A program made the position numbers and the translations under genes. Positions 1 to 9,131 of a stretch of 64,000 nucleotides of DNA are shown here, one piece after another. This DNA comes from an uncultured Enhydrobacter sp. Its GTDB lineage: Bacteria; Pseudomonadota; Gammaproteobacteria; Pseudomonadales; Moraxellaceae. The notes beneath the pieces were generated by a model. The model saw only the letters and a program-made list of their open reading frames with translations, ran no database searches and was not told the origin of the DNA. Each line of letters begins with the position of its first letter. Within the stretch, counting starts at the first letter, position 1. The stretch is from contig CAMIOS010000010.1 in NCBI GenBank assembly GCA_946222995.1, positions 6,948 through 70,947 of the forward strand, written 5' to 3'.

Positions 1-1441
<1,441 letters not shown>

Positions 1442-1537
1442 TTAGGATAAAAAGACGATTTTGGGTAAAATTAAACGTAATAGCATAGCGTAATTTGGCT
1501 AAAATTGCGATGATTTTTAAAATTTAGGATAGAGAAA

Positions 1538-2092
1538 ATGGCAAAATTATATGAAGGTGAAAAATTAAAATTTCCGATTGAATTTTATCAACCTAAACGG
1601 TTTTTGTTTTATTTTTTGGTATTGCAAATTCTTGCTGTTATATTTTTTGTTTACGATTTATTTTTTCCCACTCCCACCCATCGAGGCGAATTACCTAGTT
1701 TTATCAAATTATTAATCGCAATTTATTGTGCATTTTTTGCATGGCTAATTTTAAAACAACTTCAACAAACTAAACCTTTTTTTGCTATTTATAAAAGCCA
1801 AATTGTCATAAATAGGTTATTCAAAGAACCCAAAATTATTCTTTGGGAAAATGTTAAAGCAGTCCACATAAGCCACGATAGATTTGCACGTTTAACTTTT
1901 GAAAAAGTTAATGCAGAATTATTTGAACGTCAAGAATTTATACCATTACAATATTTAAAGCTCAATGATACGCAACTTAATAGTCGAGAAGTTGAAAATA
2001 TTTTTCGCCAAGTCTTTGATAATGCTAAAAATAATCTTGATAAGCCGATAGTTTATCAAAAAGTTAAATTAAAATTTTGGGATTGGTATTAA
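1538..2092 (+). CDS. Small two-helix membrane protein with PH-like C-terminal region, function unknown
   Basis: I do not recognise a named family. The 184-residue protein has two hydrophobic helices (about residues 22-43 and 54-72) separated by a short loop. A soluble C-terminal half follows, with alternating strands (FAIYKSQIVINRLF, ILWENVKAVHIS, FARLTFEKVNA) and a final helix. That plan is like the small bacterial membrane proteins that carry a PH-like fold (YcxB/STM3941-like), but this is a resemblance only. The start ATG follows an AGGATAGAG sequence. The gene is clearly more AT-rich than its neighbours, with many AAA, TTT and ATT codons, which hints at a different origin or weak expression. 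It stands alone between divergent leuS and the convergent BLUF gene. Confidence 0.7.
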   Translation: MAKLYEGEKLKFPIEFYQPKRFLFYFLVLQILAVIFFVYDLFFPTPTHRGELPSFIKLLIAIYCAFFAWLILKQLQQTKPFFAIYKSQIVINRLFKEPKIILWENVKAVHISHDRFARLTFEKVNAELFERQEFIPLQYLKLNDTQLNSREVENIFRQVFDNAKNNLDKPIVYQKVKLKFWDWY

Positions 2093-2110
2093 AAAAATAT
2101 TTTTATCTTT

Positions 2111-2698
2111 TTAAAAAAACTCCCTCAACAACCAGCCCACCGCCCCAATCACCAACACCGCCAAAATCGTTTGCACAAAGAAAAACACCTGATGTTCACG
2201 GATAAACCTCACAATTCGCTTGGCAAGCTCCGACTGGGTAATCGTAATCATATCAAACTTTTGGCTATCGGTCTGCGCATCTAACATCGCCAAATGCGAA
2301 AGCACCATCTGCCAGCCCTGCTCGCCATAGAGCACCGAATGAAACGGCATCACCTCACCAAAACGGTCATCATTTAAATGCCAGCTTTCTAACACCAACG
2401 CCTGCATCACCCAAAATCGAAAACGCCGAGCTTTAATGGGCGAAAAATCCAGCGTCTTCATATCATGATGGCGGGGGTCTTTTTCTAGCAAACCTTTTAA
2501 AGTTAGCAAATCTTTCTTAGTGCCTTCAACACATTGAAAAAACTGAAAATTCGAATAACAAAGCACGCCTGTGATATTATGTTTAGGATTAAAAAGCCTT
2601 GATTCTTCTCTAATATCTTCAAGGGTTGAACGGTTGAACAGATCCTGTGGCGTAATCTTACTAACATAAACATATTGATATAATTCGTTTTGTGACAC
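2111..2698 (-). CDS. BLUF-domain blue-light receptor with C-terminal membrane helix
   Basis: Predicted flavin-binding blue-light sensor of the BLUF family. Aligning by eye with AppA, the key residues are present: Tyr11 (of VYVS, matching Tyr21), Asn37 (Asn45), Gln55 in FFQCVEG (Gln63), and Trp96 and Met98 in FWVM (Trp104 and Met106). The EKDPRH motif typical of BLUF domains is also there. BLUF occupies residues 6-100. A short helical region follows, and then a hydrophobic segment at about 171-192 ending in REFF predicts a C-terminal membrane anchor, which is unusual. No enzymatic output domain (EAL, cyclase) is present, as in short BLUF proteins such as Acinetobacter BlsA. The start is GTG, chosen because AAGGA lies six bases upstream and the Tyr strand begins at once. 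Confidence 0.9.
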   Translation of the reverse strand: MSQNELYQYVYVSKITPQDLFNRSTLEDIREESRLFNPKHNITGVLCYSNFQFFQCVEGTKKDLLTLKGLLEKDPRHHDMKTLDFSPIKARRFRFWVMQALVLESWHLNDDRFGEVMPFHSVLYGEQGWQMVLSHLAMLDAQTDSQKFDMITITQSELAKRIVRFIREHQVFFFVQTILAVLVIGAVGWLLREFF

Positions 2699-2831
2699 GC
2701 CTATTCCTTAAATCAATATTACATAAGTTAATCAGTTTGTTACTTATTATAACATGCTTAGAAAGATTAACAAATTATATACTTATATCAACCTCATGGT
2801 TTAGGAATACTGCATAACTAAATTAAGCATT

Positions 2832-2862
2832 AAAAAAGCGAGTTATCAAAACTCGCTTTTTC
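2832..2862 (-). terminator. Rho-independent terminator of the cco operon
   Basis: Perfect 12-bp stem (2833-2844 pairs with 2850-2861) with a 5-base loop. It is AT-rich at the base with GCGAGT/ACTCGC in the centre, and lies 14 bases past the ccoP stop. The symmetrical A/T tracts let it work in both directions, so it may also block read-through towards the BLUF gene. Confidence 0.85.
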
Positions 2863-2875
2863 AAAAATCAACCTA

Positions 2876-3991
2876 TCATTTGGCTGCACTTGCCGCAGCG
2901 GGCGCTGCTGTTGGGGGAACAAAATCCTTAGTATGATCAGCCAATGAGTAAACATACGCCGCTAACAATAAAATACGCTCATTACCCAGCTTAGTATCCC
3001 AATGTGGCATAATACCTGCACGTCCATTACGAATGGTGGTTTGTACTGTTTCTCGATCACCGCCATATAACCAAGTATTATCGGTAAGATTTAATGCACC
3101 GACTTGTTGATTACCTTGAGCAGTTGCGCCATGACACACCACACAATTTTTCTCAAAGATGGCTTTACCTTGAGCAACTAATGTTGGATCTAATGCACCA
3201 TTTGCTTTTGAACCATGCTCAGTAGAAAGCGATAATACATACTCAGCTGCTGCTCTGACACCATCTTCACCAATTTGGGGTTTCCATGCTGGCATACCGC
3301 CGACACGCCCATGTTCAATGGTTTGGATAATGCGCTCTGGCTTACCACCATAAATCCAATCATTATCTGTAAGGTTAGGGAAGCCTTTAGCACCATGCGC
3401 TTGTGAACCATGACAAACCGAACAGTTTTGTAAAAATAATCTTTGACCGATTTTAATGGCTTGTGGATTTTTTGATAATTTTTCTACAGTTGGACCTAAT
3501 GCTAAAATTTGATTGTCAATCTCGCTTTTTAGCGCTGCATCAGGTTCAGCTTTTTTCTCTTGTTCAGCTTGTAGTTTAGTCAAATTAGCAATTTGTGCAG
3601 TAACGGCTGGATCCTGTAAAATTTTTTCATTCACCGTCTTAGTAAATACAGCGTTATTGCTTTGTAGGTCGCTAGCAAGTTCGTTAGCACTTGTCCAAGG
3701 CACCTCTTGACCATCCACTTTTACTGTGGTAATACCTTTCCAACGTTCTGGCACAATTGAGGGAAATAATAATAAGTATAGTAGTGCCCAAGCCATCGTG
3801 CCAAAGAAAATAACTAACCACCATTTGGGTAATGGACGGTCATATTCTTGGATACCATCATACGCATGACCTGTGGTGCCATCATCTTGCATCGTCGGGC
3901 GGTAACCTAAGGTACCAACCAGCCAATACAAAATCCATAACCAACAGCCGAGCGAAAAAATGGTAACCCAAATACTCCAAAATAGGCTCAT
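2876..3991 (-). CDS. ccoP: cbb3-type cytochrome c oxidase subunit III (dihaem cytochrome c)
   Basis: Membrane-anchored dihaem cytochrome that passes electrons to the CcoO/CcoN core of the high-affinity cbb3 terminal oxidase. The 371-residue protein has two N-terminal membrane helices (about 3-27 and 57-80). Two class I cytochrome c domains follow, with CSVCH at 190-194 and CVVCH at 283-287; the likely axial methionines are in GGMPAW and GIMPHW. The region from about 105 to 178, between the second helix and the first haem, is long and charged (EQEKKAEPDAALKSEIDNQ), with coiled-coil character, and makes the protein longer than the usual roughly 300 residues. The tail is Ala/Pro rich. The start overlaps the ccoQ stop by 4 bases, implying translational coupling. 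Confidence 0.96.
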   Translation of the reverse strand: MSLFWSIWVTIFSLGCWLWILYWLVGTLGYRPTMQDDGTTGHAYDGIQEYDRPLPKWWLVIFFGTMAWALLYLLLFPSIVPERWKGITTVKVDGQEVPWTSANELASDLQSNNAVFTKTVNEKILQDPAVTAQIANLTKLQAEQEKKAEPDAALKSEIDNQILALGPTVEKLSKNPQAIKIGQRLFLQNCSVCHGSQAHGAKGFPNLTDNDWIYGGKPERIIQTIEHGRVGGMPAWKPQIGEDGVRAAAEYVLSLSTEHGSKANGALDPTLVAQGKAIFEKNCVVCHGATAQGNQQVGALNLTDNTWLYGGDRETVQTTIRNGRAGIMPHWDTKLGNERILLLAAYVYSLADHTKDFVPPTAAPAAASAAK

Positions 3992-4161
3992 TTTTTATCC
4001 TTATTGCGTGTAGATGCCGTTAATTCCTCATCATCCATCGCAAGTTTTGCGTCTTCTTCAAATCGTTTGCGATTTTTTGGGGAATAAGCCCACCAAACAA
4101 TCGCAATAAAGGCAATAAATGCTGATACAGTGGCAATGCTTTGTAATGTACCTACGCCCAT
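3988..4161 (-). CDS. ccoQ: cbb3 oxidase small subunit CcoQ
   Basis: Small single-helix subunit (57 residues) that stabilises the cbb3 complex. It starts MGVGTLQSIATVSAFIAFIA, with a membrane helix at about 8-28, then WWAYSPKNRKRFEEDAKLAMDDEE, which is the characteristic CcoQ/FixQ tail. A longer frame exists upstream to 4221, but its first 20 residues are the tail of ccoO read in another frame. The ATG at 4161, five bases past the ccoO stop, is therefore preferred. It overlaps ccoP by 4 bases. Confidence 0.9.
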   Translation of the reverse strand: MGVGTLQSIATVSAFIAFIAIVWWAYSPKNRKRFEEDAKLAMDDEELTASTRNKDKK

Positions 4162-4165
4162 AGCA

Positions 4166-4783
4166 TTACCGTTGTCCTTGCATAGCAGTACCAAGCTGCT
4201 GTAAATAGGCAACCACCGCATCTAATTCGGTTTTGCCCTGTACGGCATCCGGTGCTGCCGCAATATCAGCATCACTATAAGGCACACCAAAGCGGTCACG
4301 GAACAATTTCATTTTTGCTTGAACTTCTTCACCATTTACCCCATTTTTGGCAAGCCAAGGGAACGCTGGCATCACAGATTCAGGCACTAACGAGCGTGGA
4401 TCGATCAAGTGTTCACGTTGCCAATCATCTGAGTAGCGTCCACCCACACGGGCAAGATCGGGACCTGTACGTTTTGAACCCCACAAAAATGGGTGATCCC
4501 AGGCAGACTCTGCTGCACGAGAGTATGGTCCATAACGCTCAACTTCAGCACGCAGCGGACGTACCATTTGTGTATGGCAAACGTGACAACCTTCACGGAT
4601 ATAAATATCACGTCCTTCTAACTCTAATGCTGTCCAAGGTTTCATATTAGGTAAAGGTTGGTTAACTTCTTTGGTAAAAACTAGCGGTACAATCTCTACT
4701 AACGTTGCAAAACTTATTGATACCACAATCAAAAGCAGCAATAGACCTGTATTTTTTTCAATAATTTCATGATTTAACTTCAT
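4166..4783 (-). CDS. ccoO: cbb3-type cytochrome c oxidase subunit II (monohaem cytochrome c)
   Basis: Monohaem membrane cytochrome of cbb3 oxidase, 205 residues, the normal family length. It has an N-terminal membrane helix (about 13-36) and the haem site CHVCH at 66-70 within the very conserved block [17 protein letters not shown]. It also has the [20 protein letters not shown] and [12 protein letters not shown] segments, where the methionine is the probable axial ligand. It follows ccoN by 14 bases and is followed at once by ccoQ. Expression is expected to rise at low oxygen, but no clear FNR/Anr palindrome was found upstream of the operon. Confidence 0.97.
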   Translation of the reverse strand: MKLNHEIIEKNTGLLLLLIVVSISFATLVEIVPLVFTKEVNQPLPNMKPWTALELEGRDIYIREGCHVCHTQMVRPLRAEVERYGPYSRAAESAWDHPFLWGSKRTGPDLARVGGRYSDDWQREHLIDPRSLVPESVMPAFPWLAKNGVNGEEVQAKMKLFRDRFGVPYSDADIAAAPDAVQGKTELDAVVAYLQQLGTAMQGQR

Positions 4784-4797
4784 GATACGTCTACCCC

Positions 4798-6267
4798 TTA
4801 CACTTGTTGTGGATTAGCAGGATCAATACCTGCAGTTGGTTCTAATACCACATTGTGCTGTACTGCAGAAGAAGCAATTGTTTTATAGACATTATATGCC
4901 ATCACACCCATGCCTGATAAATACAGTAGACCACCAAATGCACGACCGATATAAGGATAATGTGAAAATAACACCGTATCAACAAAACTATAAACCAGCG
5001 TACCATCTGGATTAGTCGCACGCCACATCATACCTTGACCAATACCTGAAATCCACATAGAAACAATGTAGAAAATAGTCCCAGCGGTAGCAAGCCAAAA
5101 GTGAACGGTAATTAAATCCGTTGAATACATTTTTTGTTTATTCCAAATACGTGGAATCAACACATAGAGCGAGCCAATGGTAACCATACCAACCCAGCCT
5201 AATGCACCTGAATGTACGTGACCTACTGTCCAGTCTGTATCATGCGATAACGCATTGACAGTTTTAATTGACATCATCGGACCTTCAAAGGTTGACATGG
5301 CATAAAATGACAATGCCACAATCAAAAAGCGAATAATGGGGTCAGTACGCAATTTATCCCAACTACCTGATAAGGTTAACACCCCATTAATCATACCACC
5401 CCATGATGGCGCAAATAAAATCAATGAAAACACCATACCCAAAGATTGTGTCCAATCAGGCAGGGCTGAATAATGCAAATGGTGACCACCTGCCCACATA
5501 TAAGACGAAATTAACGCCCAAAAGTGGATAATTGATAAACGATAAGAATAAACAGGACGCCCAACTTGCACAGGTACAAAGTAATACATCATGCCTAAGA
5601 ATGCCGCTGTTAGATAAAACCCGACCGCATTATGTCCATACCACCATTGCACCATCGCATCTGTTGCACCGCCATATAAAGAATAAGATTTCCAAAATGT
5701 CAAAGGTACAGACAAACTATTGACAATATGCAACAGACCAATTGCTAAAATAAATGCAGCAAAAAACCAGTTTGCCACATAAATATGCGAGGTTTTACGA
5801 ATCATCATTGTGCCAAAGAACACAATACCATACGCAATCCAAACCAATGCAATTAAAATATCAATTGGCCATTCAAGTTCGGCATACTCTTTTGCTGAGG
5901 TGATACCAAGCGGTAACGTAATTATCGCGGCAACAATCACTAAGTTCCAACCCCAAAAAGTAAACCAAGCCAAATACGGCGCGAACAGGCGAGTTTTACA
6001 AGTTCTTTGTACAATATAGTACGAGGTAGCAAATAATGCACAGCCCCCAAATGCAAAAATCACCGCATTGGTGTGCAAAGGGCGCAAGTGACTAAATGTC
6101 AACCAAGGAATACCAAAATTAAGAGCGGGCCATGCTAATTCAGAGGCAATAAACACCCCGACGCCCATACCGACGATACCATACACAACCGCCATGATAG
6201 AGAATAACTTAATTATCGTTACCTCATAATCATCGGTCGTAGGTACTGCTGTTGTTTGTAAATTCAT
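4798..6267 (-). CDS. ccoN: cbb3-type cytochrome c oxidase subunit I (catalytic)
   Basis: Haem-copper catalytic subunit that reduces oxygen to water at the inner membrane, 489 residues with about twelve hydrophobic helices. Family landmarks include the haem-binding segment [20 protein letters not shown], the [25 protein letters not shown] block containing the CuB histidine/tyrosine region, [25 protein letters not shown], and [13 protein letters not shown] longer frame reaches 6330, but the ATG at 6267 is preceded by AAGGAAAT at good spacing and starts [15 protein letters not shown], so it is chosen. It is the first gene of ccoN-ccoO-ccoQ-ccoP. The maturation genes ccoGHIS are not in this window. 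Confidence 0.97.
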   Translation of the reverse strand: MNLQTTAVPTTDDYEVTIIKLFSIMAVVYGIVGMGVGVFIASELAWPALNFGIPWLTFSHLRPLHTNAVIFAFGGCALFATSYYIVQRTCKTRLFAPYLAWFTFWGWNLVIVAAIITLPLGITSAKEYAELEWPIDILIALVWIAYGIVFFGTMMIRKTSHIYVANWFFAAFILAIGLLHIVNSLSVPLTFWKSYSLYGGATDAMVQWWYGHNAVGFYLTAAFLGMMYYFVPVQVGRPVYSYRLSIIHFWALISSYMWAGGHHLHYSALPDWTQSLGMVFSLILFAPSWGGMINGVLTLSGSWDKLRTDPIIRFLIVALSFYAMSTFEGPMMSIKTVNALSHDTDWTVGHVHSGALGWVGMVTIGSLYVLIPRIWNKQKMYSTDLITVHFWLATAGTIFYIVSMWISGIGQGMMWRATNPDGTLVYSFVDTVLFSHYPYIGRAFGGLLYLSGMGVMAYNVYKTIASSAVQHNVVLEPTAGIDPANPQQV

Positions 6268-6823
6268 TCGATGATTTCCTTTACAGCCTATATTATCAAC
6301 AAGTTCACGCCTGTTTTGCTGAGCAAACATGTGATTATAAGGTCGACTGGTTTACTAACTAATCACTAAACTCTTATAAAATAAGGGTTTAACCGTAAAA
6401 CCTTACCCAATAACCACAACTTCTAATCACTCACTTTTTACCATGTCGTCATTAGATAAAACCACGAAAACGTGGCATAAACTCTCGATTAAAAATCTAA
6501 ATAATTAACTAGGTATTGTAACTTAAACTTTGCTAAATATCACCTAATGTAATGTCTATCACACAAAAAAAATTCCATAACTCATTATAATACGAAAAAG
6601 TAAAAAAACCATAAAATTTGTAAGGGATTTTTTACGGATGATTCACTTATTGTGACTTAGATAAACAATGCCCATCAAATCATGTAAGGTTAGCAAAAAA
6701 TTTCTGGTCAAAAAGACAAAGTGAAAATCAATAAACATACAAAGATTGTCAAATAGCAAAAAAGTGGTTAATATGCTCACACTAAAATGTAATCACTGAT
6801 AAATTTTAAGAAAGAAGAATATT
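6268..6823. promoter_or_regulatory. Divergent intergenic region between ccoN and the SCP2 gene
   Basis: About 550 AT-rich bases that must hold the promoters of the cco operon (leftward) and the SCP2 gene (rightward). I can see a perfect small hairpin, CCACG-AAAA-CGTGG, at 6462-6475, an imperfect inverted repeat at 6381-6405, and a TATAAT hexamer at 6586-6591 readable on either strand. No good match to the FNR/Anr palindrome (TTGAT, four bases, ATCAA) was found, although cbb3 operons usually have one. No gene is supported here. Confidence 0.5.
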
Positions 6824-7213
6824 ATGGCAAAATTTTTGACCCAACCTTGGTTTGACCAAGTTGACCAACTTACCGAGCAAGCAGGTGATTTAAACTTATC
6901 GCCTGCTATTAAAAATATTTCAATTAATCTTAATGTGACGGAAAGCACCGGCGATAAAGTGAGTGCCTCGTTTTATAATGGTATGTTACATCAAGGCACC
7001 AAATCAGATGCGTTAACCACGCTAAATTTAGATAGCGATACTTTAAAAGCCGTATTTTTAGACCGTGACATGAATAAAGCAATGGAAGCCTTTATGGCCG
7101 GTAAAATCCGAGTAGAGGGTGATATGGGACAGTTAATGTCAATCCAGACTGCCAGTGTTAGCCCCGAACAAAAACAGCTTTTCCAAAAAATTTTGGCTAT
7201 GACTGAAATCTAA
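6824..7213 (+). CDS. SCP2 sterol-transfer-fold lipid-binding protein
   Basis: Small soluble protein (129 residues) with the SCP-2 fold, which binds lipids or fatty acyl chains in a hydrophobic tunnel. Typical segments are the beta strands ISINLNVTES, KVSASFYNG and DALTTLNLDSDTLKAVF, followed by the AMEAFMAGKIRVEGDMGQLM motif. That last block (a helix, then G-K-I-x-V-x-G-D) is the most recognisable part of the family. The start ATG follows an AAGAAAGAAG sequence. The gene is monocistronic, with a strong terminator hairpin at 7293-7328 downstream. The exact ligand and role are unknown. Confidence 0.85.
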   Translation: MAKFLTQPWFDQVDQLTEQAGDLNLSPAIKNISINLNVTESTGDKVSASFYNGMLHQGTKSDALTTLNLDSDTLKAVFLDRDMNKAMEAFMAGKIRVEGDMGQLMSIQTASVSPEQKQLFQKILAMTEI

Positions 7214-7250
7214 CTTTGAGTGACGCTTACTTAATTGCTTAATCACTTAA

Positions 7251-7505
7251 TCAATGGTGCGTAAGCCTAAACATAAGCGCAATACCTAATACAAAAAAAA
7301 CCATCATCATCAACGGATGGTTTTTTTTATGCGTTGTTAATAAGCTTGCAAATACCCCTGAATAGCGGGCAGAAATATAAGAAATAGAATCAACATCGTT
7401 ATCTGTCGATTGGTTTTTGATAGGCTGAGCAACCAAGTGAGCGGTGGAAAAATCAGAGGATTGGTGATGAATTGTAGAGGGAGCAGTGGATTTTTCTGAA
7501 TTCAT
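7251..7505 (-). CDS. Small hypothetical protein with C-terminal membrane helix (uncertain)
   Basis: I do not recognise this. From the ATG at 7505 it would encode 84 residues, Ser/Thr/His-rich at first and ending in a hydrophobic helix (HPLMMMVFFVLGIALMFRL) followed by THH, a tail-anchor pattern. A GTG at 7562 extends it by 19 residues but has no visible ribosome site, and the one before the ATG (TTGGGA) is weak. The coding of the KNHPLMMMVFF segment coincides exactly with a 13-bp terminator-like hairpin at 7293-7328. That casts doubt on the frame or makes it an overlapped gene. The hydrophobic end is a reasonable sign of coding; overall support is modest. Confidence 0.4.
   Translation of the reverse strand: MNSEKSTAPSTIHHQSSDFSTAHLVAQPIKNQSTDNDVDSISYISARYSGVFASLLTTHKKNHPLMMMVFFVLGIALMFRLTHH
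7293..7328 (+). terminator. Strong terminator-like hairpin downstream of the SCP2 gene
   Basis: Eight A residues and CCATC (7293-7305) pair perfectly with GATGG and eight T residues (7316-7328) around a 10-base loop. It has the form of a bidirectional rho-independent terminator and lies 80 bases after the SCP2 stop. It sits within the opposing reading frame 7251-7505. Confidence 0.75.
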
Positions 7506-7735
7506 GGGGTGAAATCCCAAATTAACAGCCGGTAAGACCCGTTTAGAAAATATTACATTCACTAAGACGGCACGAAATAATTGATATATGTTTTACAATA
7601 ATATAATAAATTAATAATTTCAATCAAAAACAAAGCATTAGCAAGTAACCTTAATATTTTGTTACAATTTACAAAATATTTTGATTGATTCTATAGTCAA
7701 ACGGCTGTTAATCCGTTTTGATAAAACACTGCTAT

Positions 7736-7768
7736 AAAAAAAGCCATGTGTTAACACCATGGCTTTTT
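7736..7768 (-). terminator. Rho-independent terminator of the 324-residue hypothetical gene
   Basis: The arms AAAAAGCCATG (ending 7748) and CATGGCTTTTT (7758-7768) pair around a 9-base loop, 28 bases past the stop codon of the leftward gene ending at 7796. Confidence 0.8.
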
Positions 7769-7795
7769 AAGTTCCAATAAACCTTAATCAAGGAA

Positions 7796-8770
7796 TTAAT
7801 TGGTGAGCTGATTATCCGCAAAAATTGTACCTTGTAGCCAGATATTGGCTTGAATATAATCCCCAACGTTGATCGTTGCAACCATATTGGCTCGATTGGC
7901 GGCTATCCGAACCACAACAGGATTATCAAGACTTTCACGCAAAATTGCCACATCCAAGAGTTCAAACTCGATGCCATTAAACGTGGTGGGCTGCTTGCCC
8001 AATACTTGCCCTTGACACCATGCCTCATCTTGTTGTCCCATGGTATCGCCAAATAAATAGGCACACATATGACCGACATTGATTTCGATGGGCTCAAGCG
8101 GCAAGTCATCTTTAGCAGGTTGCCATTTGGCAATTTGGGCTTCGAGGTCGACTGGGGCGACATTGTTATTTTTGCTTAAAATATCATTGAAAGCCCGATG
8201 GTAGCGAATAGCACTGGGCTCATCCACCACAATAACTTCCGAGCGCTTGCTTAAACTAACTTCGTAAGCGAAAGCCGCTAAGTTCACATAGTACCGAATA
8301 TCACGCTCATAATTAGCTTGATTAATTGCATAAAGTGGATCAAACGCATACAAAATCGTACCATCATCAGTTTTTAGCCGCAAAATTGCTTCAATCTGTT
8401 CGGGACATTGATAGATGGTTTCTATAGTAGCCCACTGCCCATAGGGGCTAGTGACACAAGGATAGGCATTGATAAATCGGGTGGGCTTGCCGCCTTCATC
8501 AACCGCAATAATTTGTTTGATGTGAATGGGCTGATTGCCGGACAATAAAATGTGTGATGGCGATGGGTGAGTGGGTTTTAATGGTTTGGGCACGGTGGCA
8601 TGGTCAATGTGTGCTTGTAACCAATTGGGTACATCTTGAGCGATATTTTGGCTAAAACAAGACCAATGGTCAGCATGACCGACGGCTTGGTCACAATTAA
8701 GCGAAATGGTCTCAGGTGCATGATTTTGGCTTGATGTCGCTGATTGGTTAGGGGCAGCAGATTGACTCAT
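7796..8770 (-). CDS. Hypothetical protein, 324 residues, no recognised domain
   Basis: I do not recognise the family. The protein is soluble, with a low-complexity Ser/Gln/Ala-rich first 20 residues. Its body is mixed alpha/beta and contains HILLSGNQPIHIKQIIAVDEGGKPTRFINAYP, an aromatic TILYAFDPLYAINQANYERDIRYYVNLAAFAYEV segment, and a C-terminal strand-rich half (IEINVGHMCAYLFGD, VVVRIAANRANMVATINVGDYIQANIWLQGTIF). The last phrase (VGDYIQANIWLQGTI) looks like a small beta-barrel strand pattern. No signal peptide or membrane helix is visible. The ATG at 8770 has GGATG upstream. It is a single-gene transcript with its own terminator. Codon use matches the neighbours, so it is a real chromosomal gene. 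Confidence 0.75.
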   Translation of the reverse strand: MSQSAAPNQSATSSQNHAPETISLNCDQAVGHADHWSCFSQNIAQDVPNWLQAHIDHATVPKPLKPTHPSPSHILLSGNQPIHIKQIIAVDEGGKPTRFINAYPCVTSPYGQWATIETIYQCPEQIEAILRLKTDDGTILYAFDPLYAINQANYERDIRYYVNLAAFAYEVSLSKRSEVIVVDEPSAIRYHRAFNDILSKNNNVAPVDLEAQIAKWQPAKDDLPLEPIEINVGHMCAYLFGDTMGQQDEAWCQGQVLGKQPTTFNGIEFELLDVAILRESLDNPVVVRIAANRANMVATINVGDYIQANIWLQGTIFADNQLTN

Positions 8771-9131
8771 GGTGTCATCCTTTAAATAATTTATCGAATG
8801 TTAAAACCGCTTAATGTATCAAAATTTGGTTTAAATTGTCTGGGTTGACAGTGTTATGGGGGCAACCCATTATTTTTCACCCTAAAGAACGCTAAAAAAC
8901 CCATAAATTGCTGTTTTAAAGAAATGTTTGTTTAAAAATCACCAAAAAATTTATGGTAATTTAAATTAAATATGAAACCTTGAATAGGAAACTGAGTAAT
9001 GCGTGAATTTAACTTGATTGGTAACATGCGTAAGTTATAAACGCATTTTTACCCATAAATTTTTGCCAAAATAGGCGCAAAATATGGCAAACTACAGCAT
9101 TTTTGACAACTTAATGGTGTGAGAAAACACG
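8771..9131. other. Divergent intergenic region upstream of lolC/F
   Basis: About 360 AT-rich bases between two divergent genes. It should contain both promoters. I see no convincing -35/-10 pair, repeat or reading frame. Confidence 0.5.

Noticed and set aside
6268..6823. FNR/Anr site for the cco operon
   Set aside because: Several ATCAA and TTG-like half-sites were inspected, but none forms the two-sided palindrome at the correct spacing.
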